Positions 17,555 through 27,091 of a stretch of DNA of 64,000 nt are shown piece after piece. Within the stretch, counting starts at the first letter, position 1; each line of letters opens with the position of its first letter. Position numbers and translations under genes: made by a program. The notes beneath the pieces were generated by a model. It ran no database searches, was not told the DNA's origin, and was given only the letters and a program-made list of their open reading frames with translations. Source of the DNA: Methanococcus voltae PS (lineage in GTDB: Archaea; AGJL01; Methanococci; Methanococcales; Methanococcaceae); the NCBI RefSeq assembly GCF_024807035.1, contig NZ_JANUCQ010000002.1, positions 1 through 64,000 of the forward strand. Reading direction: 5' to 3'.

Positions 17555-18757
17555 ATTACTGAAGATGGCGGATATTATGCAATAAAAGGTTTTATATATC
17601 AATATAACACAACAATTTCCAAAATTTTAGATAACCAGCAAAATCCCACTGAAAAAATATATTTTGAATATGGTGAAGATCTAGAATATGGAGATATGTA
17701 CATACAAGTAAAACATAAAGAAAAGACAAATTACACACCAAGTACCTTGAAAGAACCTATTGTAAAACAGTTTATTCAATATACTAAGAAAAAAGGAACC
17801 TATAAAATTTACTGTTACTTTGGGGAAGTAAACGAAAAAAAATATCGGGGAGGTAAATTATCTTTAGAGCAGTTGAATAAATATTTAGGTGAAGAATCGA
17901 CTGATTATCCAAAAGACCTAAAGACTAGTTTCTTAGAAAATTTTGAAATAGTTTTTACCAAAGATTATGAAACGGAACTTATGAATTTAATTAATAAGTT
18001 AAAAATAACATTTAGTCTACGAAATCATGAAGAAGCAGTTTTAAAACATAGTATGATAGTTAATAAAATTATGGATACTATTGTTAAAAATTCCAAAGAA
18101 AATAGATATTTATCATACAATGATATTATATCGTTAACAGAAGATTCTTTTAAATATATATTTACCAACGAATATAAAAAATATACGGATAATGAAAAAT
18201 ATAAAAAATTAATTTATAATAAGTATTTTAAGGAAAAAGGGATGGAAAGTTCACTTATTCGTAGAATATTTGCAATAGAACTAAAAAATCGTAATTTTTC
18301 AAGTATCGCAAATACCATAAACAAAATACATAGGAAATATTACACTAACCGAGCAAACGCTATAACTTATATATATCCTGTATTTTGTTTATACGGGGGC
18401 GAATGTTCACCCGTAAAAAAAGAACTAATTACTGAATATATGATAAATGATGGATACTTATACCACAATGATGAATTTTGTATTAAAAATATCACTGATA
18501 AAATAACGTATTACCAACGATATAACCCTAGAAAAAATACGGATTATAGTAACAAACTATTGGAAAATCAAATAATTATTATAGATGAGAAAAATATTGA
18601 AAACTTTATATATTCATTAGATAATTCAAAAGAGTATACTATATATAATTTTTATAAAAATGAGCAACTAGATGTAAAAACAAATTGTCATATAATTAAT
18701 ATACCCATTTTGGTAGATGAAATTGACAATGATATATTAAATATATTAAAATTATGA
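17555..18757 (+). CDS. DUF4297/CAP4-like nuclease with ATT start
   Basis: Four hundred residues if read from ATT 17555. The first in-frame ATG (17696) would remove the conserved N-terminus GGYYAIKGFIYQ, and the motif EYGEDLEYGDMYIQVKHKE crosses it; E-D...IQVK is the catalytic pattern of Cap4/DUF4297 restriction-like nucleases. The frame is open back to 17543 with no ATG, GTG or TTG, and GGGCGTGAT lies 3 bases before the ATT. The rest is helical and unassigned. It is followed after 10 bases by the HerA gene. Such DUF4297-HerA pairs are known anti-phage systems in which the ATPase hexamer supports the nuclease. Confidence 0.7.
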   Translation: MTEDGGYYAIKGFIYQYNTTISKILDNQQNPTEKIYFEYGEDLEYGDMYIQVKHKEKTNYTPSTLKEPIVKQFIQYTKKKGTYKIYCYFGEVNEKKYRGGKLSLEQLNKYLGEESTDYPKDLKTSFLENFEIVFTKDYETELMNLINKLKITFSLRNHEEAVLKHSMIVNKIMDTIVKNSKENRYLSYNDIISLTEDSFKYIFTNEYKKYTDNEKYKKLIYNKYFKEKGMESSLIRRIFAIELKNRNFSSIANTINKIHRKYYTNRANAITYIYPVFCLYGGECSPVKKELITEYMINDGYLYHNDEFCIKNITDKITYYQRYNPRKNTDYSNKLLENQIIIIDEKNIENFIYSLDNSKEYTIYNFYKNEQLDVKTNCHIINIPILVDEIDNDILNILKL

Positions 18758-18767
18758 GGGGATACAA

Positions 18768-20588
18768 GTGTATGGGGAATTAGAAGCAGAAGTTATTGCA
18801 GTTTATCCAAATAAAATATTAATTGAAATAAAAAATTTAAAAAGTCCCAATGAAGCAAATAAATCTTTAAAAATAGGCTCTTATTTGAAAATCTACGACC
18901 ATAATGACTATTGTATAATTGCAATAATTGAGAATTATGTTATAAAAAATAATCTGGATAATAGCCAGTGTTTAGATGAAGTATATGGTAACGAAAATGA
19001 AGGTTCCGTTCCTTTCGGAAGTCAAGAATATATTATAGAAGCATTTCCACTGGGTTGTCTAGATTCTGAAGGGATCTTTAGTAGGGGTACAAGTGATATT
19101 GCAATACCGCCTAAAAAAGTGAGCACTGCGAATAATAAAGATGTTCAAAATATTTATAATACGATAGATGAAAATGAAAGATTTACATTTTCGAAATTAT
19201 CTAGAAGTAAAGATATAACCGTACCGGTAAATGGTAATGACTTTTTTAATAAACATTTTGCAGTAGTTGGCTCAACAGGTTCTGGTAAGTCCCACACTGT
19301 TGCAAAAATACTTCAAAAAGCCATTGAATTAAAAGAAAAAGGCAATAAAAAATTAAACAATTCTCATATTTTATTATTTGATATACATTCAGAATATCGT
19401 TCTGCATTTCCAAAGTGTAATTATTTAGATATTTCCAAAATATCATTACCTTACTGGCTTATGAATTCTGATGAATTAGAATCGATATTTATAGACAATA
19501 GTGAAAATGCATATAATCAAATTGCACAATTTAGGCGAGCAATATTAAAAAACAAGAAAAAATATAATCCTGAACTCAAAGATATTATCACATACGATAC
19601 ACCAGTTTATTTTAGTATGTCTGAAGTTAAAAATTATATATATAATAAAAATCGTGAAGTTATTAGTCATGCAAATGGTGAATTTAAGCCAAAATTAAAA
19701 GATAATGGTCAATGCGATCCTTCGGATATCCTTATTGAGGATGACTCGAGATATTTTGAAAAAGAATTTGAGTTCGTAGAAACTAGCACTAGCAAAGGTA
19801 GTAAAGCAGTTACAGGGCCTTATTTTAGGAATTTTGAAAAATTTTTATCTAGGTTAGATATTAAAGTAAAGGATAAAAGATTAGATTTTATATTATCCTC
19901 AACAAAAAATGGAAAAGTATTACAAACTGAAAACTTGGTTGAATTATTTAAAGATTTTTTAGGATATAATCCAGATAATAAATCAAATATTACAGTAATC
20001 GACTTAAGTGGAGTTCCTTTTGAGGTATTATCCATAACAGTTTCAATAATATCCCGGTTAGCTTTTGATTATAGATACCACTGTAAAAAATTATCAGATG
20101 CTGATGCCAACGAAATTGAACATTATAATACTCCATTATTATTAGTTTACGAAGAAGCGCATAAATATATCCCGAAAAATTCTAGTGCATTATATAATTC
20201 TTGCAAAAATGCAATAGAAAGAATTGCAAAAGAAGGGCGGAAGTATGGAGTGACCTTGGCATTAGTTAGCCAAAGACCTTCAGAAATTGATGAAACAGTA
20301 TTTTCGCAATGTAATAATTATATCTGTATGCGATTAACTAATCCCAGCGATCAAAGTTATGTTAAAAATTTATTACCTGATATCCTAACTTCAATAACTT
20401 CAACTTTACCAATACTTAAATCAGGCGAAGCTTTGCTAATTGGTGATGCTGCTGTACTCCCATCTATTGTTATGATCGAACCGTGTAGTGAAGCCCCTCA
20501 ATCGATGGATATAAAATATATCCAAGAGTGGAAAAAAGATTGGGTTGACGTATTATTTGAAAACATTATTCAAAATATAAAAAAATAA
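18768..20588 (+). CDS. herA: HerA-type ATPase
   Basis: A 606-residue protein. A beta-barrel (HAS-barrel-like) domain occupies about 1-75, then the FtsK/HerA core with Walker A VGSTGSGKSHT (residues about 166-176), Walker B LLLVYEEAHKYIP (about 460-472) and the HerA hallmark ERIAKEGRKYGVTLALVSQRP followed by ICMRLTNPSDQ. It starts with GTG at 18768 behind GAGGGGAT. In archaea HerA normally works with NurA; here the partner is the DUF4297-like nuclease, so a defence role is more likely than chromosome end resection. Confidence 0.8.
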   Translation: MYGELEAEVIAVYPNKILIEIKNLKSPNEANKSLKIGSYLKIYDHNDYCIIAIIENYVIKNNLDNSQCLDEVYGNENEGSVPFGSQEYIIEAFPLGCLDSEGIFSRGTSDIAIPPKKVSTANNKDVQNIYNTIDENERFTFSKLSRSKDITVPVNGNDFFNKHFAVVGSTGSGKSHTVAKILQKAIELKEKGNKKLNNSHILLFDIHSEYRSAFPKCNYLDISKISLPYWLMNSDELESIFIDNSENAYNQIAQFRRAILKNKKKYNPELKDIITYDTPVYFSMSEVKNYIYNKNREVISHANGEFKPKLKDNGQCDPSDILIEDDSRYFEKEFEFVETSTSKGSKAVTGPYFRNFEKFLSRLDIKVKDKRLDFILSSTKNGKVLQTENLVELFKDFLGYNPDNKSNITVIDLSGVPFEVLSITVSIISRLAFDYRYHCKKLSDADANEIEHYNTPLLLVYEEAHKYIPKNSSALYNSCKNAIERIAKEGRKYGVTLALVSQRPSEIDETVFSQCNNYICMRLTNPSDQSYVKNLLPDILTSITSTLPILKSGEALLIGDAAVLPSIVMIEPCSEAPQSMDIKYIQEWKKDWVDVLFENIIQNIKK

Positions 20589-20668
20589 CTTAATTTAATA
20601 ATTTTTTTTATACGATTTATTTAAAATTATTTAGTATCTTAATGTATTTTATCTTATTGAGGGGGATT

Positions 20669-21733
20669 ATGAAGTTAAATCCAAACGTCAAAAAAAATAT
20701 TTCGGGATTTGCAGAAAATATAAAGAAAAAATCCGAAGAAAGTTCTTTAAATTCAAAAGATAATTTTTCTGATTATGAATTTTCAGGAGATGCGGAATAT
20801 ACGCAAGCAATGAAATTAAAATCAGATTTACTTAAAAAATATGGGGGAAAGGAATTAGGCGAGGTTTTTGATGGTCAAGAAGTTAAGTCAAAAGAAGGTA
20901 CTACGTACTGTATTGAAGATAGTTTTAAATGCAAAATAAAAAAACAAGATGTTGAAAATGCAAAAAGGACAATATTATCTGATTTTACTGTAATTAAAGG
21001 AATTGCTGAAGCTACGGAATTTAAATTAAAAAATCAAGGTTATGATACACTATATGATTTACAAAATCATGAAAAATTTGGTCATGGCGCAAAAAAGCTA
21101 GTAACTTGTATCGAAAAAGAAGGAATATTTGGATTTTTAAACAATCTGCCCAATAATTATTCTAAATCAAGCCCCAATATACTAAGAGCTTCAAAATTTC
21201 ATGAATTAGATGATTTTATTGTATATGATATTGAAACCATGGGATTAAGTAACGTCCCAATATTTCTTTTTGGAATGTCATATATTACAGAAGACGAAAT
21301 ACATACAAAACAATTTTTTGCACGGAACATTTCGGAAGAAGCTGCTTCTCTGTACCGAACAGTACAAGAAATTAACCAAAAAAACATTTTAGTTACCTTT
21401 AATGGAAAAACTTTTGATGTACCCCGAACTAGGGATAGATTAAATTATTATGAATTAAAAAGACCCGAACCTATACAAATGCATTATGACTTGCGCTATT
21501 TTTCAAAAAGAGCATGGGGTAATAAACTTGAAAATTGTAAGTTACAAACGGTTGAAAAAGAACTGTTAAACGAGTATAGAAAAGATGACGTACCAAGTTA
21601 TTTGGTACCCGATTTTTACAAAACATATGATGAATCAAAGAATATTGGTCCAATTGTACCAGTTATAACCCACAATAAAATAGATGTAGTAACATCTGCT
21701 AAAATACTTAATTTACTTTGGAACGAGTGGTAA
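20669..21733 (+). CDS. MrfB/YprB-like RNase H-fold exonuclease
   Basis: A 354-residue protein. Residues about 85-150 resemble a helix-hairpin-helix segment (DFTVIKGIAEATEFKLK). The C-terminal half is an RNase H-fold 3'-5' exonuclease with DIETMG (first acidic motif), FNGKTFDVPRTRDRL (second) and THNKIDVVTSAKIL (third). It directly precedes a DUF1998 helicase; the two match the Bacillus MrfA-MrfB (YprA-YprB) repair pair. The ATG at 20669 follows GAGGGGGATT; an upstream ATG nine codons earlier lacks a ribosome site. Probably a DNA repair or defence nuclease. Confidence 0.7.
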   Translation: MKLNPNVKKNISGFAENIKKKSEESSLNSKDNFSDYEFSGDAEYTQAMKLKSDLLKKYGGKELGEVFDGQEVKSKEGTTYCIEDSFKCKIKKQDVENAKRTILSDFTVIKGIAEATEFKLKNQGYDTLYDLQNHEKFGHGAKKLVTCIEKEGIFGFLNNLPNNYSKSSPNILRASKFHELDDFIVYDIETMGLSNVPIFLFGMSYITEDEIHTKQFFARNISEEAASLYRTVQEINQKNILVTFNGKTFDVPRTRDRLNYYELKRPEPIQMHYDLRYFSKRAWGNKLENCKLQTVEKELLNEYRKDDVPSYLVPDFYKTYDESKNIGPIVPVITHNKIDVVTSAKILNLLWNEW

Positions 21734-21734
21734 T

Positions 21735-24050
21735 GTGGAAATTAGTAAAATTACAGAGTTTATAATGAGTTTAAACAGTCAAAATCAATCCGATGTAAAA
21801 GAGTCAAAATCAATCAATCATTCTAATAATATATCTACTATAAAAAAAATTCCTTCAGAAATGCCTGAATATTATGAAAAAGATTTAAATCTACCCGAAA
21901 CTCTTCATGAATATCTTGAAGATAATAAACTTAAATTATACACTCACCAAAGTCAGGTATTGGAAAACATACGAAATTCTAATAATGTATTGCTAACCAC
22001 AAGTACGGCCTCAGGTAAAACTTTAGCATTTAATTTGCCAGTATTTGAAACTTTAATAAATGATAAAGATGCGACTGCATTATATATTTACCCCACAAAA
22101 GCTTTAACCAATGACCAAATTCATAATCTAAAAAAAATGGATAGAGATTTAAACTTAGGTATTAATCCGGGAGTATATGATGGAGATACGCCACAATGGG
22201 CTAGGAAAAATATTCGAGAAAATAGCCGAATCGTATTAACAAACCCCTACGAATTACATCAAATACTCCAATATCATTCTAAATGGAAAAACTTTTGGAA
22301 AAATTTAAAATATATTGTAATTGATGAAGCCCACAGTTATAGGGGTATTTTTGGATCTAATGTAGCCTATTTGATAAGAAGAATGAAAAGAATTTACGAA
22401 TATTACAATTCTAACCCATTGTATATATTAGCTTCAGCTACTTTGGCAAATTCAAAAGAATTTTCTAAAAATTTAATCGGTGAAGAATTTACGATTATAG
22501 ATAGCGATGGCTCTCGAAAAAATAGACGATTCTTTATACTATACAATATCCTTAATGAAGATATTCAAGATGATTCTTATAGCTCTGCAATAATAAGTTT
22601 ATTTAAAAAACACTTCTACAACGATTTAAAAACCATTGGTTTTGTAAAATCTCGAAAAATGGCAGAACTTTATACTCTCTGGGTAAAAGAATCTTTGAAA
22701 ACTATTGAAGATAAAAATAAAATATCTGTTTATCGAGCCGGTATAGCCGTTCAAAAACGTAAGGAAATAGAAAATGCGTTTAAAACAGGTGATTTAAAAG
22801 CTGTAATTTCTACAAATGCATTGGAAGTTGGAATAGATGTCGGTTCTTTAGATTCAGTAATAATGTGCGGATATCCAGGAACTTTAATGTCATTTTGGCA
22901 ACAAGCAGGAAGAGCGGGGAGAGCGGGGAATGACTCTTCAATAACATTAATTGCAAATGAATATCCATTAGACCAATATGTGGTTACCCATCCAGAAATT
23001 TTATTTAATAAATCCACAGAGAATGCAGTAATTAATTTAGAAAATCCTTATATTATTATGGGTCATATTTTATGTGCGGCATCAGAAATACCTTTAAAAA
23101 CTGAAGAAATAAACAAATATTTCATGGAAGGTTTGGATGAATTTATCGAATATTTATCTGAAGCAGAGCTTTTGCAAAAAACAGCTAAGGGCTGGGTTTA
23201 TAAAAATACAGTAAGTGCTTCAGAAATAGTTAGTTTAAATTCTATCTTTTCAAATGATTTTATGATAATAGATGAAAATGGAAAATATATTGAATCTTTG
23301 GATAAAGAGCGTGCTTTTGGAGAAGCACATACTGGTGCAATATATATAAGTAATTCAGAACAGTATTATATAAGAAAATTGAATTTAAATACCAAAGAAG
23401 CAAATGCTATTAAAACAAACGTAGATTATTATACAAAAGCAAGTGCGAGCATATCCGTGGATATTGTTGAAGAATTGGCTAAAAAAGATTATGGTTGTTT
23501 TTCAGTACATTACGGGGAAGTAAATGTAATAAAAAGTTATTATATGTATGAAACATTAAAATACGGTACAAAAATAAATATGAAACCATTAGATCTTCCC
23601 CCTTTGAGTTTCCAAACTACTGCAATATGGTATAGTTTTAAACCAGAATTTTTTAGAGAGTTGAGTAGTTTCCCATTAGTAGAAATAATTGAAGGACTTC
23701 ATGGGGTGGAACATGCCATGATTAATATATTTCCAATACATATCTTATGTGACACCAAAGATATTGGAGGATGCTCAATAGCTAATGAAAGTCTTGAGGA
23801 ATGCCAATTCTTTATATATGATGGTTTTGAGGGCGGTATTGGGTTAGCTGAAAAAGCATTTAAAATACCTGAAAAAATAGCTAAAACAGCATATGAATTA
23901 GTTAGGGATTGTAAATGTGATAATGTTTCAGGTTGTCCATCTTGTATTTACTCCCCAAGTTGTGGTTCAGGCAATAATAATTTAAATAAAAAATATTCAA
24001 AGGAAATTCTTGAAAAAATAAATGGAATATTTAATAAAATGAATGAATAA
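21735..24050 (+). CDS. MrfA/YprA-like DEAH-box helicase with DUF1998 and zinc motif
   Basis: A 771-residue superfamily 2 helicase. Motif I STASGKT, Ia YPTKALTNDQ, II VIDEAHSY, III ASATLAN, V STNALEVGIDVG and VI QQAGRAGRAG are all present. The C-terminus carries the DUF1998 region and four cysteines (CKCDNVSGCPSCIYSPSCGSG) as in MrfA. It starts with GTG one base after the stop of the MrfB-like gene. Known role of the family: 3'-5' unwinding in repair of mitomycin-type damage. DUF1998 helicases also occur in DISARM and Druantia, but the other genes of those systems are absent here. Confidence 0.75.
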   Translation: MEISKITEFIMSLNSQNQSDVKESKSINHSNNISTIKKIPSEMPEYYEKDLNLPETLHEYLEDNKLKLYTHQSQVLENIRNSNNVLLTTSTASGKTLAFNLPVFETLINDKDATALYIYPTKALTNDQIHNLKKMDRDLNLGINPGVYDGDTPQWARKNIRENSRIVLTNPYELHQILQYHSKWKNFWKNLKYIVIDEAHSYRGIFGSNVAYLIRRMKRIYEYYNSNPLYILASATLANSKEFSKNLIGEEFTIIDSDGSRKNRRFFILYNILNEDIQDDSYSSAIISLFKKHFYNDLKTIGFVKSRKMAELYTLWVKESLKTIEDKNKISVYRAGIAVQKRKEIENAFKTGDLKAVISTNALEVGIDVGSLDSVIMCGYPGTLMSFWQQAGRAGRAGNDSSITLIANEYPLDQYVVTHPEILFNKSTENAVINLENPYIIMGHILCAASEIPLKTEEINKYFMEGLDEFIEYLSEAELLQKTAKGWVYKNTVSASEIVSLNSIFSNDFMIIDENGKYIESLDKERAFGEAHTGAIYISNSEQYYIRKLNLNTKEANAIKTNVDYYTKASASISVDIVEELAKKDYGCFSVHYGEVNVIKSYYMYETLKYGTKINMKPLDLPPLSFQTTAIWYSFKPEFFRELSSFPLVEIIEGLHGVEHAMINIFPIHILCDTKDIGGCSIANESLEECQFFIYDGFEGGIGLAEKAFKIPEKIAKTAYELVRDCKCDNVSGCPSCIYSPSCGSGNNNLNKKYSKEILEKINGIFNKMNE

Positions 24051-24208
24051 GTTTATTTTCAATAAATTTTTATTTTTGATTCCAATTTATTATATTTAAC
24101 TCTTTTTATATGACTTAATTAGAAATTGTTTAATAATTATAAGTATACAATTTTATTATTTTATTATTAATATAAAACAACTATTACTTTTAATTTTGGT
24201 GATTATTA

Positions 24209-24754
24209 TTGAATAGTTTCACAAAATATTTAGGCATTTATTCCTCAATTTCTTACATAATTTGTTATATGACTACATATGGGGAACTTCCTAAAGATAT
24301 ATTATTAAATAATAATTTTTTGATATATTTTATAATGGTTTTGCTAACTTATAAAATTTTAATGGACAATAGGTCTCCAATATTATATTTTTTGTATATG
24401 AAATCTTCAGATGCGTTATATAATTATCAAAAGTTATTAGTTGAAAAATATGGCCTTAATAAATCACAGTACGATGAAAAATGGATATATGCATATCTTT
24501 CACAATACTGCTTAACTCAGGTTAATGAAATAGATGATTCTTTAAGAAACTGTAGTTATCCTAAATTTTGTGATTTAACAACATCAATAATAATTTTCAT
24601 ATTGTTTCAATATTTTCATAATATATTAAATTGGCAATTAAAAATAATGGGATTTTTAATTATTATTTTATGGATACTTGCATATTTGGATATAAAACAT
24701 TCGTATAACAATACGATAAGTATTTTAAAGGGGGCTTATTATGGGAAGATTTAA
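24209..24754 (+). CDS. Membrane protein of the SMC-like operon
   Basis: A 181-residue protein with a TTG start at 24209 behind GGTGAT. It has hydrophobic helices at about 7-25, 35-50 and two near the C-terminus (SIIIFILFQYFHNIL and IMGFLIIILWILAYL), with a soluble region at about 60-125 between them. It overlaps the following SMC-like gene by 14 bases, so the two are probably co-translated. No family recognised. In this operon it could act as a membrane anchor or effector, which is inference only. Confidence 0.6.
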   Translation: MNSFTKYLGIYSSISYIICYMTTYGELPKDILLNNNFLIYFIMVLLTYKILMDNRSPILYFLYMKSSDALYNYQKLLVEKYGLNKSQYDEKWIYAYLSQYCLTQVNEIDDSLRNCSYPKFCDLTTSIIIFILFQYFHNILNWQLKIMGFLIIILWILAYLDIKHSYNNTISILKGAYYGKI

Positions 24755-26567
24755 AATAAAAGATTTAGAAATAGCAGATTTTGGACCATTGGAATATACC
24801 CGTATGAATCGAAATATGGGTGAAAATGGATTATTTATTGAAGGAGGTCATAGTAGTGGTAAATCAACAACTGTTGATGCTATATACTATGCTATATTTG
24901 GAGAATCATGTAGTACTCGATCTTGTGAATATGCAAAAACTAAAATTAGTTTAGTAAATGATGAAAATTATATTCTTGAAATATACCGAAATTCAAAAAA
25001 AGCACATACTTTAAAAATTAAGTCCTTAGACGAAAATAATAATTTTAAAACTGAGGAAAAAATAGACCATAAAAACAACGTAAATAATAAATTATTCGAA
25101 ATTCTTCAAATACCCAATTTTGATTTACTGGAGGCAAAAACTAAAATTTTATTACAGGATAGTGCTTATACAATGCGAAATTGGGATGCTAGTAACTTAA
25201 AAAGAATAATACCTTACTATACAGATTCCTTTGAAAATTATGAAAAAATAAAAATATTGGAAGATTCCATATCCACGACCAATAAAAACATACACAAATT
25301 AAATAACGAATTAACGAAAAAATCCGAAGATATGAATTCTTTGTCTGAAAATTTAAGTGACCATATAGATAGGAAAAATAAAATTGAAAAAGTTTTAGAA
25401 TATCATGAAAAAGGATTATTTAAAGAATTATTTAAAAATTATAAAAAAAATAAGGAATATTCTAAAAAATATTATGAATTATCACAAAAATATCGTTCAA
25501 ACTATATGAAATTACGCAAATTAAATAACGAAAAAAGGCAGACTTCCTATTTTGATGGTTCTGAAAAAGAGATAGTTAGTAAATTATTATATATCTTAGA
25601 ATGTCCAGTTTGCGGAGAACATATGGATTCCAAGACAGTTAATAAAAATTTTAGTCCACAGAAATGTCCATATTGTGGTTCTGAAGATTATAATGGTGAG
25701 CTTTATAGGTTCGTTAAACAACAATCTGAAGAATCTCAAAAAAAATTAGAATTAATAAATAAAGAACTTAAAAAATTATATAATGAAAATAAAAATATAG
25801 AAATAGAAAAGGAAAAACTCTCAAAATCTATGAAAATGCCTGCAGAAACAAATTCTATAATAGATAATTTACTTGAAAAATATGATAATGGATCAGATTT
25901 GGAATTTTTAAAAAGTATTGGAGCATATGGTGAAGAATTTAAAAAAATAAGTGAAAGAATAAAAGAAATTGAAGAAGAAATTTTAAATGCTAAAAAAGAA
26001 TTTAAAAAAAATGAAAGTAGTTTAAAAAAGTATAATAAAGAATTAAAGGTCTTAAAAAAATCTTTGGAAGACAAAAATTCTGAATTGGTAACTAATTCAG
26101 TTTTAGAATTCGAAAATTTACTTAATAATAATTATAAGGAACTTTTGGGGATTAAAGCTAAACGTGTTAGAATAAAGGATTACAAAATCGAATTAGTTCA
26201 AAAACTACATGAAAAAACAATAACTTATCATCTTTATGACGGAAATATATTAGGCGATTCTGAAAGAAGATGCTTAAATCTTGCATTAGTACTAACACTT
26301 TTAGACCTCGATAAAAAATATAATCTTACAAAATTAGGATATATAATATTGGATGATCCAACAGAAGGTATTTTTAATGATAAAGAAGTCAATGAAGAAA
26401 CGAAGAACAATATATTGAATAGGTTAAAAAAAGAAATTGAAGCTGGAACTCAAATGATAATTTTAAGTTCAGATTTGGAGTGCAGTAATATATTGAATAT
26501 AGAAAAGGAAAAAAAACAATTTAAACAAACTCAAATAGATGTAAATAGTCCGACTGGGTTATTATAG
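24741..26567 (+). CDS. SMC/Rad50-like ATPase with internal zinc ribbon
   Basis: A 608-residue protein. Walker A GGHSSGKST (residues about 33-41), a first coiled coil at about 165-260, a four-cysteine zinc ribbon CPVCGEH...CPYCGSE (about 292-320) in the middle, a second coiled coil at about 330-450, a signature-like LGDSERRCLNLAL and Walker B YIILDDPTEGIF, then SSDLE as H/D-loop equivalent. The short coils and a ribbon instead of a Rad50 CxxC hook resemble archaea-specific SMC-related proteins rather than Rad50. It starts behind AAAGGGGGC. Likely a DNA-binding ATPase with the membrane protein and the 155-aa protein as partners. Confidence 0.65.
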   Translation: MGRFKIKDLEIADFGPLEYTRMNRNMGENGLFIEGGHSSGKSTTVDAIYYAIFGESCSTRSCEYAKTKISLVNDENYILEIYRNSKKAHTLKIKSLDENNNFKTEEKIDHKNNVNNKLFEILQIPNFDLLEAKTKILLQDSAYTMRNWDASNLKRIIPYYTDSFENYEKIKILEDSISTTNKNIHKLNNELTKKSEDMNSLSENLSDHIDRKNKIEKVLEYHEKGLFKELFKNYKKNKEYSKKYYELSQKYRSNYMKLRKLNNEKRQTSYFDGSEKEIVSKLLYILECPVCGEHMDSKTVNKNFSPQKCPYCGSEDYNGELYRFVKQQSEESQKKLELINKELKKLYNENKNIEIEKEKLSKSMKMPAETNSIIDNLLEKYDNGSDLEFLKSIGAYGEEFKKISERIKEIEEEILNAKKEFKKNESSLKKYNKELKVLKKSLEDKNSELVTNSVLEFENLLNNNYKELLGIKAKRVRIKDYKIELVQKLHEKTITYHLYDGNILGDSERRCLNLALVLTLLDLDKKYNLTKLGYIILDDPTEGIFNDKEVNEETKNNILNRLKKEIEAGTQMIILSSDLECSNILNIEKEKKQFKQTQIDVNSPTGLL

Positions 26568-26578
26568 GGGGTTATGGT

Positions 26579-27046
26579 ATGTCTAAAAAAATTGATAAAG
26601 ACCTATTTGAGTTATATCCTTTATATCATAGTAATGAAATAGAAGGTAATAAAAAATATATGAAAATTTGCTATGAGATGGAATGTAATTTATATGACGA
26701 AGGGTATCAAGATATTATTCATAATGATTTTAAAAGAAATCAGTTTGGTCCGAACAATGGTGGAATACTTGATAAATTAACTGCATATTCGATATTAAAA
26801 AAAGTGATTTTAAAAGAAATAAATGGTATAAAAAGCTGGGAAATTACTAGTGGAGGCATTAGCTTTTTAAAAAGTAGGATTTCTTTTTTTAAGAAAACTA
26901 ATGATAATGGAGAACTAATCATTGAAAATATGGAAAAAGTTGTTTTAAATACTAAAAATAAATCAGGATATGAATTAGAAAAAGGTGAAAACGTACAAAA
27001 ATATAAAAAGGAAACTTTTTGGGGAGATGATAAAATAATTAGATAA
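26579..27046 (+). CDS. Winged-helix-like small protein of the SMC-like operon
   Basis: A 155-residue protein that starts 12 bases after the SMC-like gene behind GGGGGTT. The centre (FGPNNGGILDKLTAYSILKKVILKE...WEITSGGISFLKSR) has the layout of a winged helix; the C-terminal 40 residues are charged. It may regulate the operon or be a third component of a three-gene system. No exact family recognised. Confidence 0.5.
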   Translation: MSKKIDKDLFELYPLYHSNEIEGNKKYMKICYEMECNLYDEGYQDIIHNDFKRNQFGPNNGGILDKLTAYSILKKVILKEINGIKSWEITSGGISFLKSRISFFKKTNDNGELIIENMEKVVLNTKNKSGYELEKGENVQKYKKETFWGDDKIIR

Positions 27047-27091
27047 TATTAATCAGTTAAACAACCTAAATTTTCAAAAAATTCGATATAT

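Noticed and set aside
18768-20588. Chromosomal HerA-NurA repair operon
   Set aside because: No NurA, Mre11 or Rad50 gene is adjacent; the partner is a DUF4297-like nuclease.
20669-24050. A DISARM or Druantia system (DUF1998 helicase)
   Set aside because: No DrmA/DrmC/methylase or DruA-D partner is present; the exonuclease partner fits MrfA-MrfB instead.
24741-26567. Rad50 or Wadjet JetC
   Set aside because: The coiled coils are short with a four-Cys ribbon, and no Mre11, JetA, JetB or JetD partner is encoded nearby.
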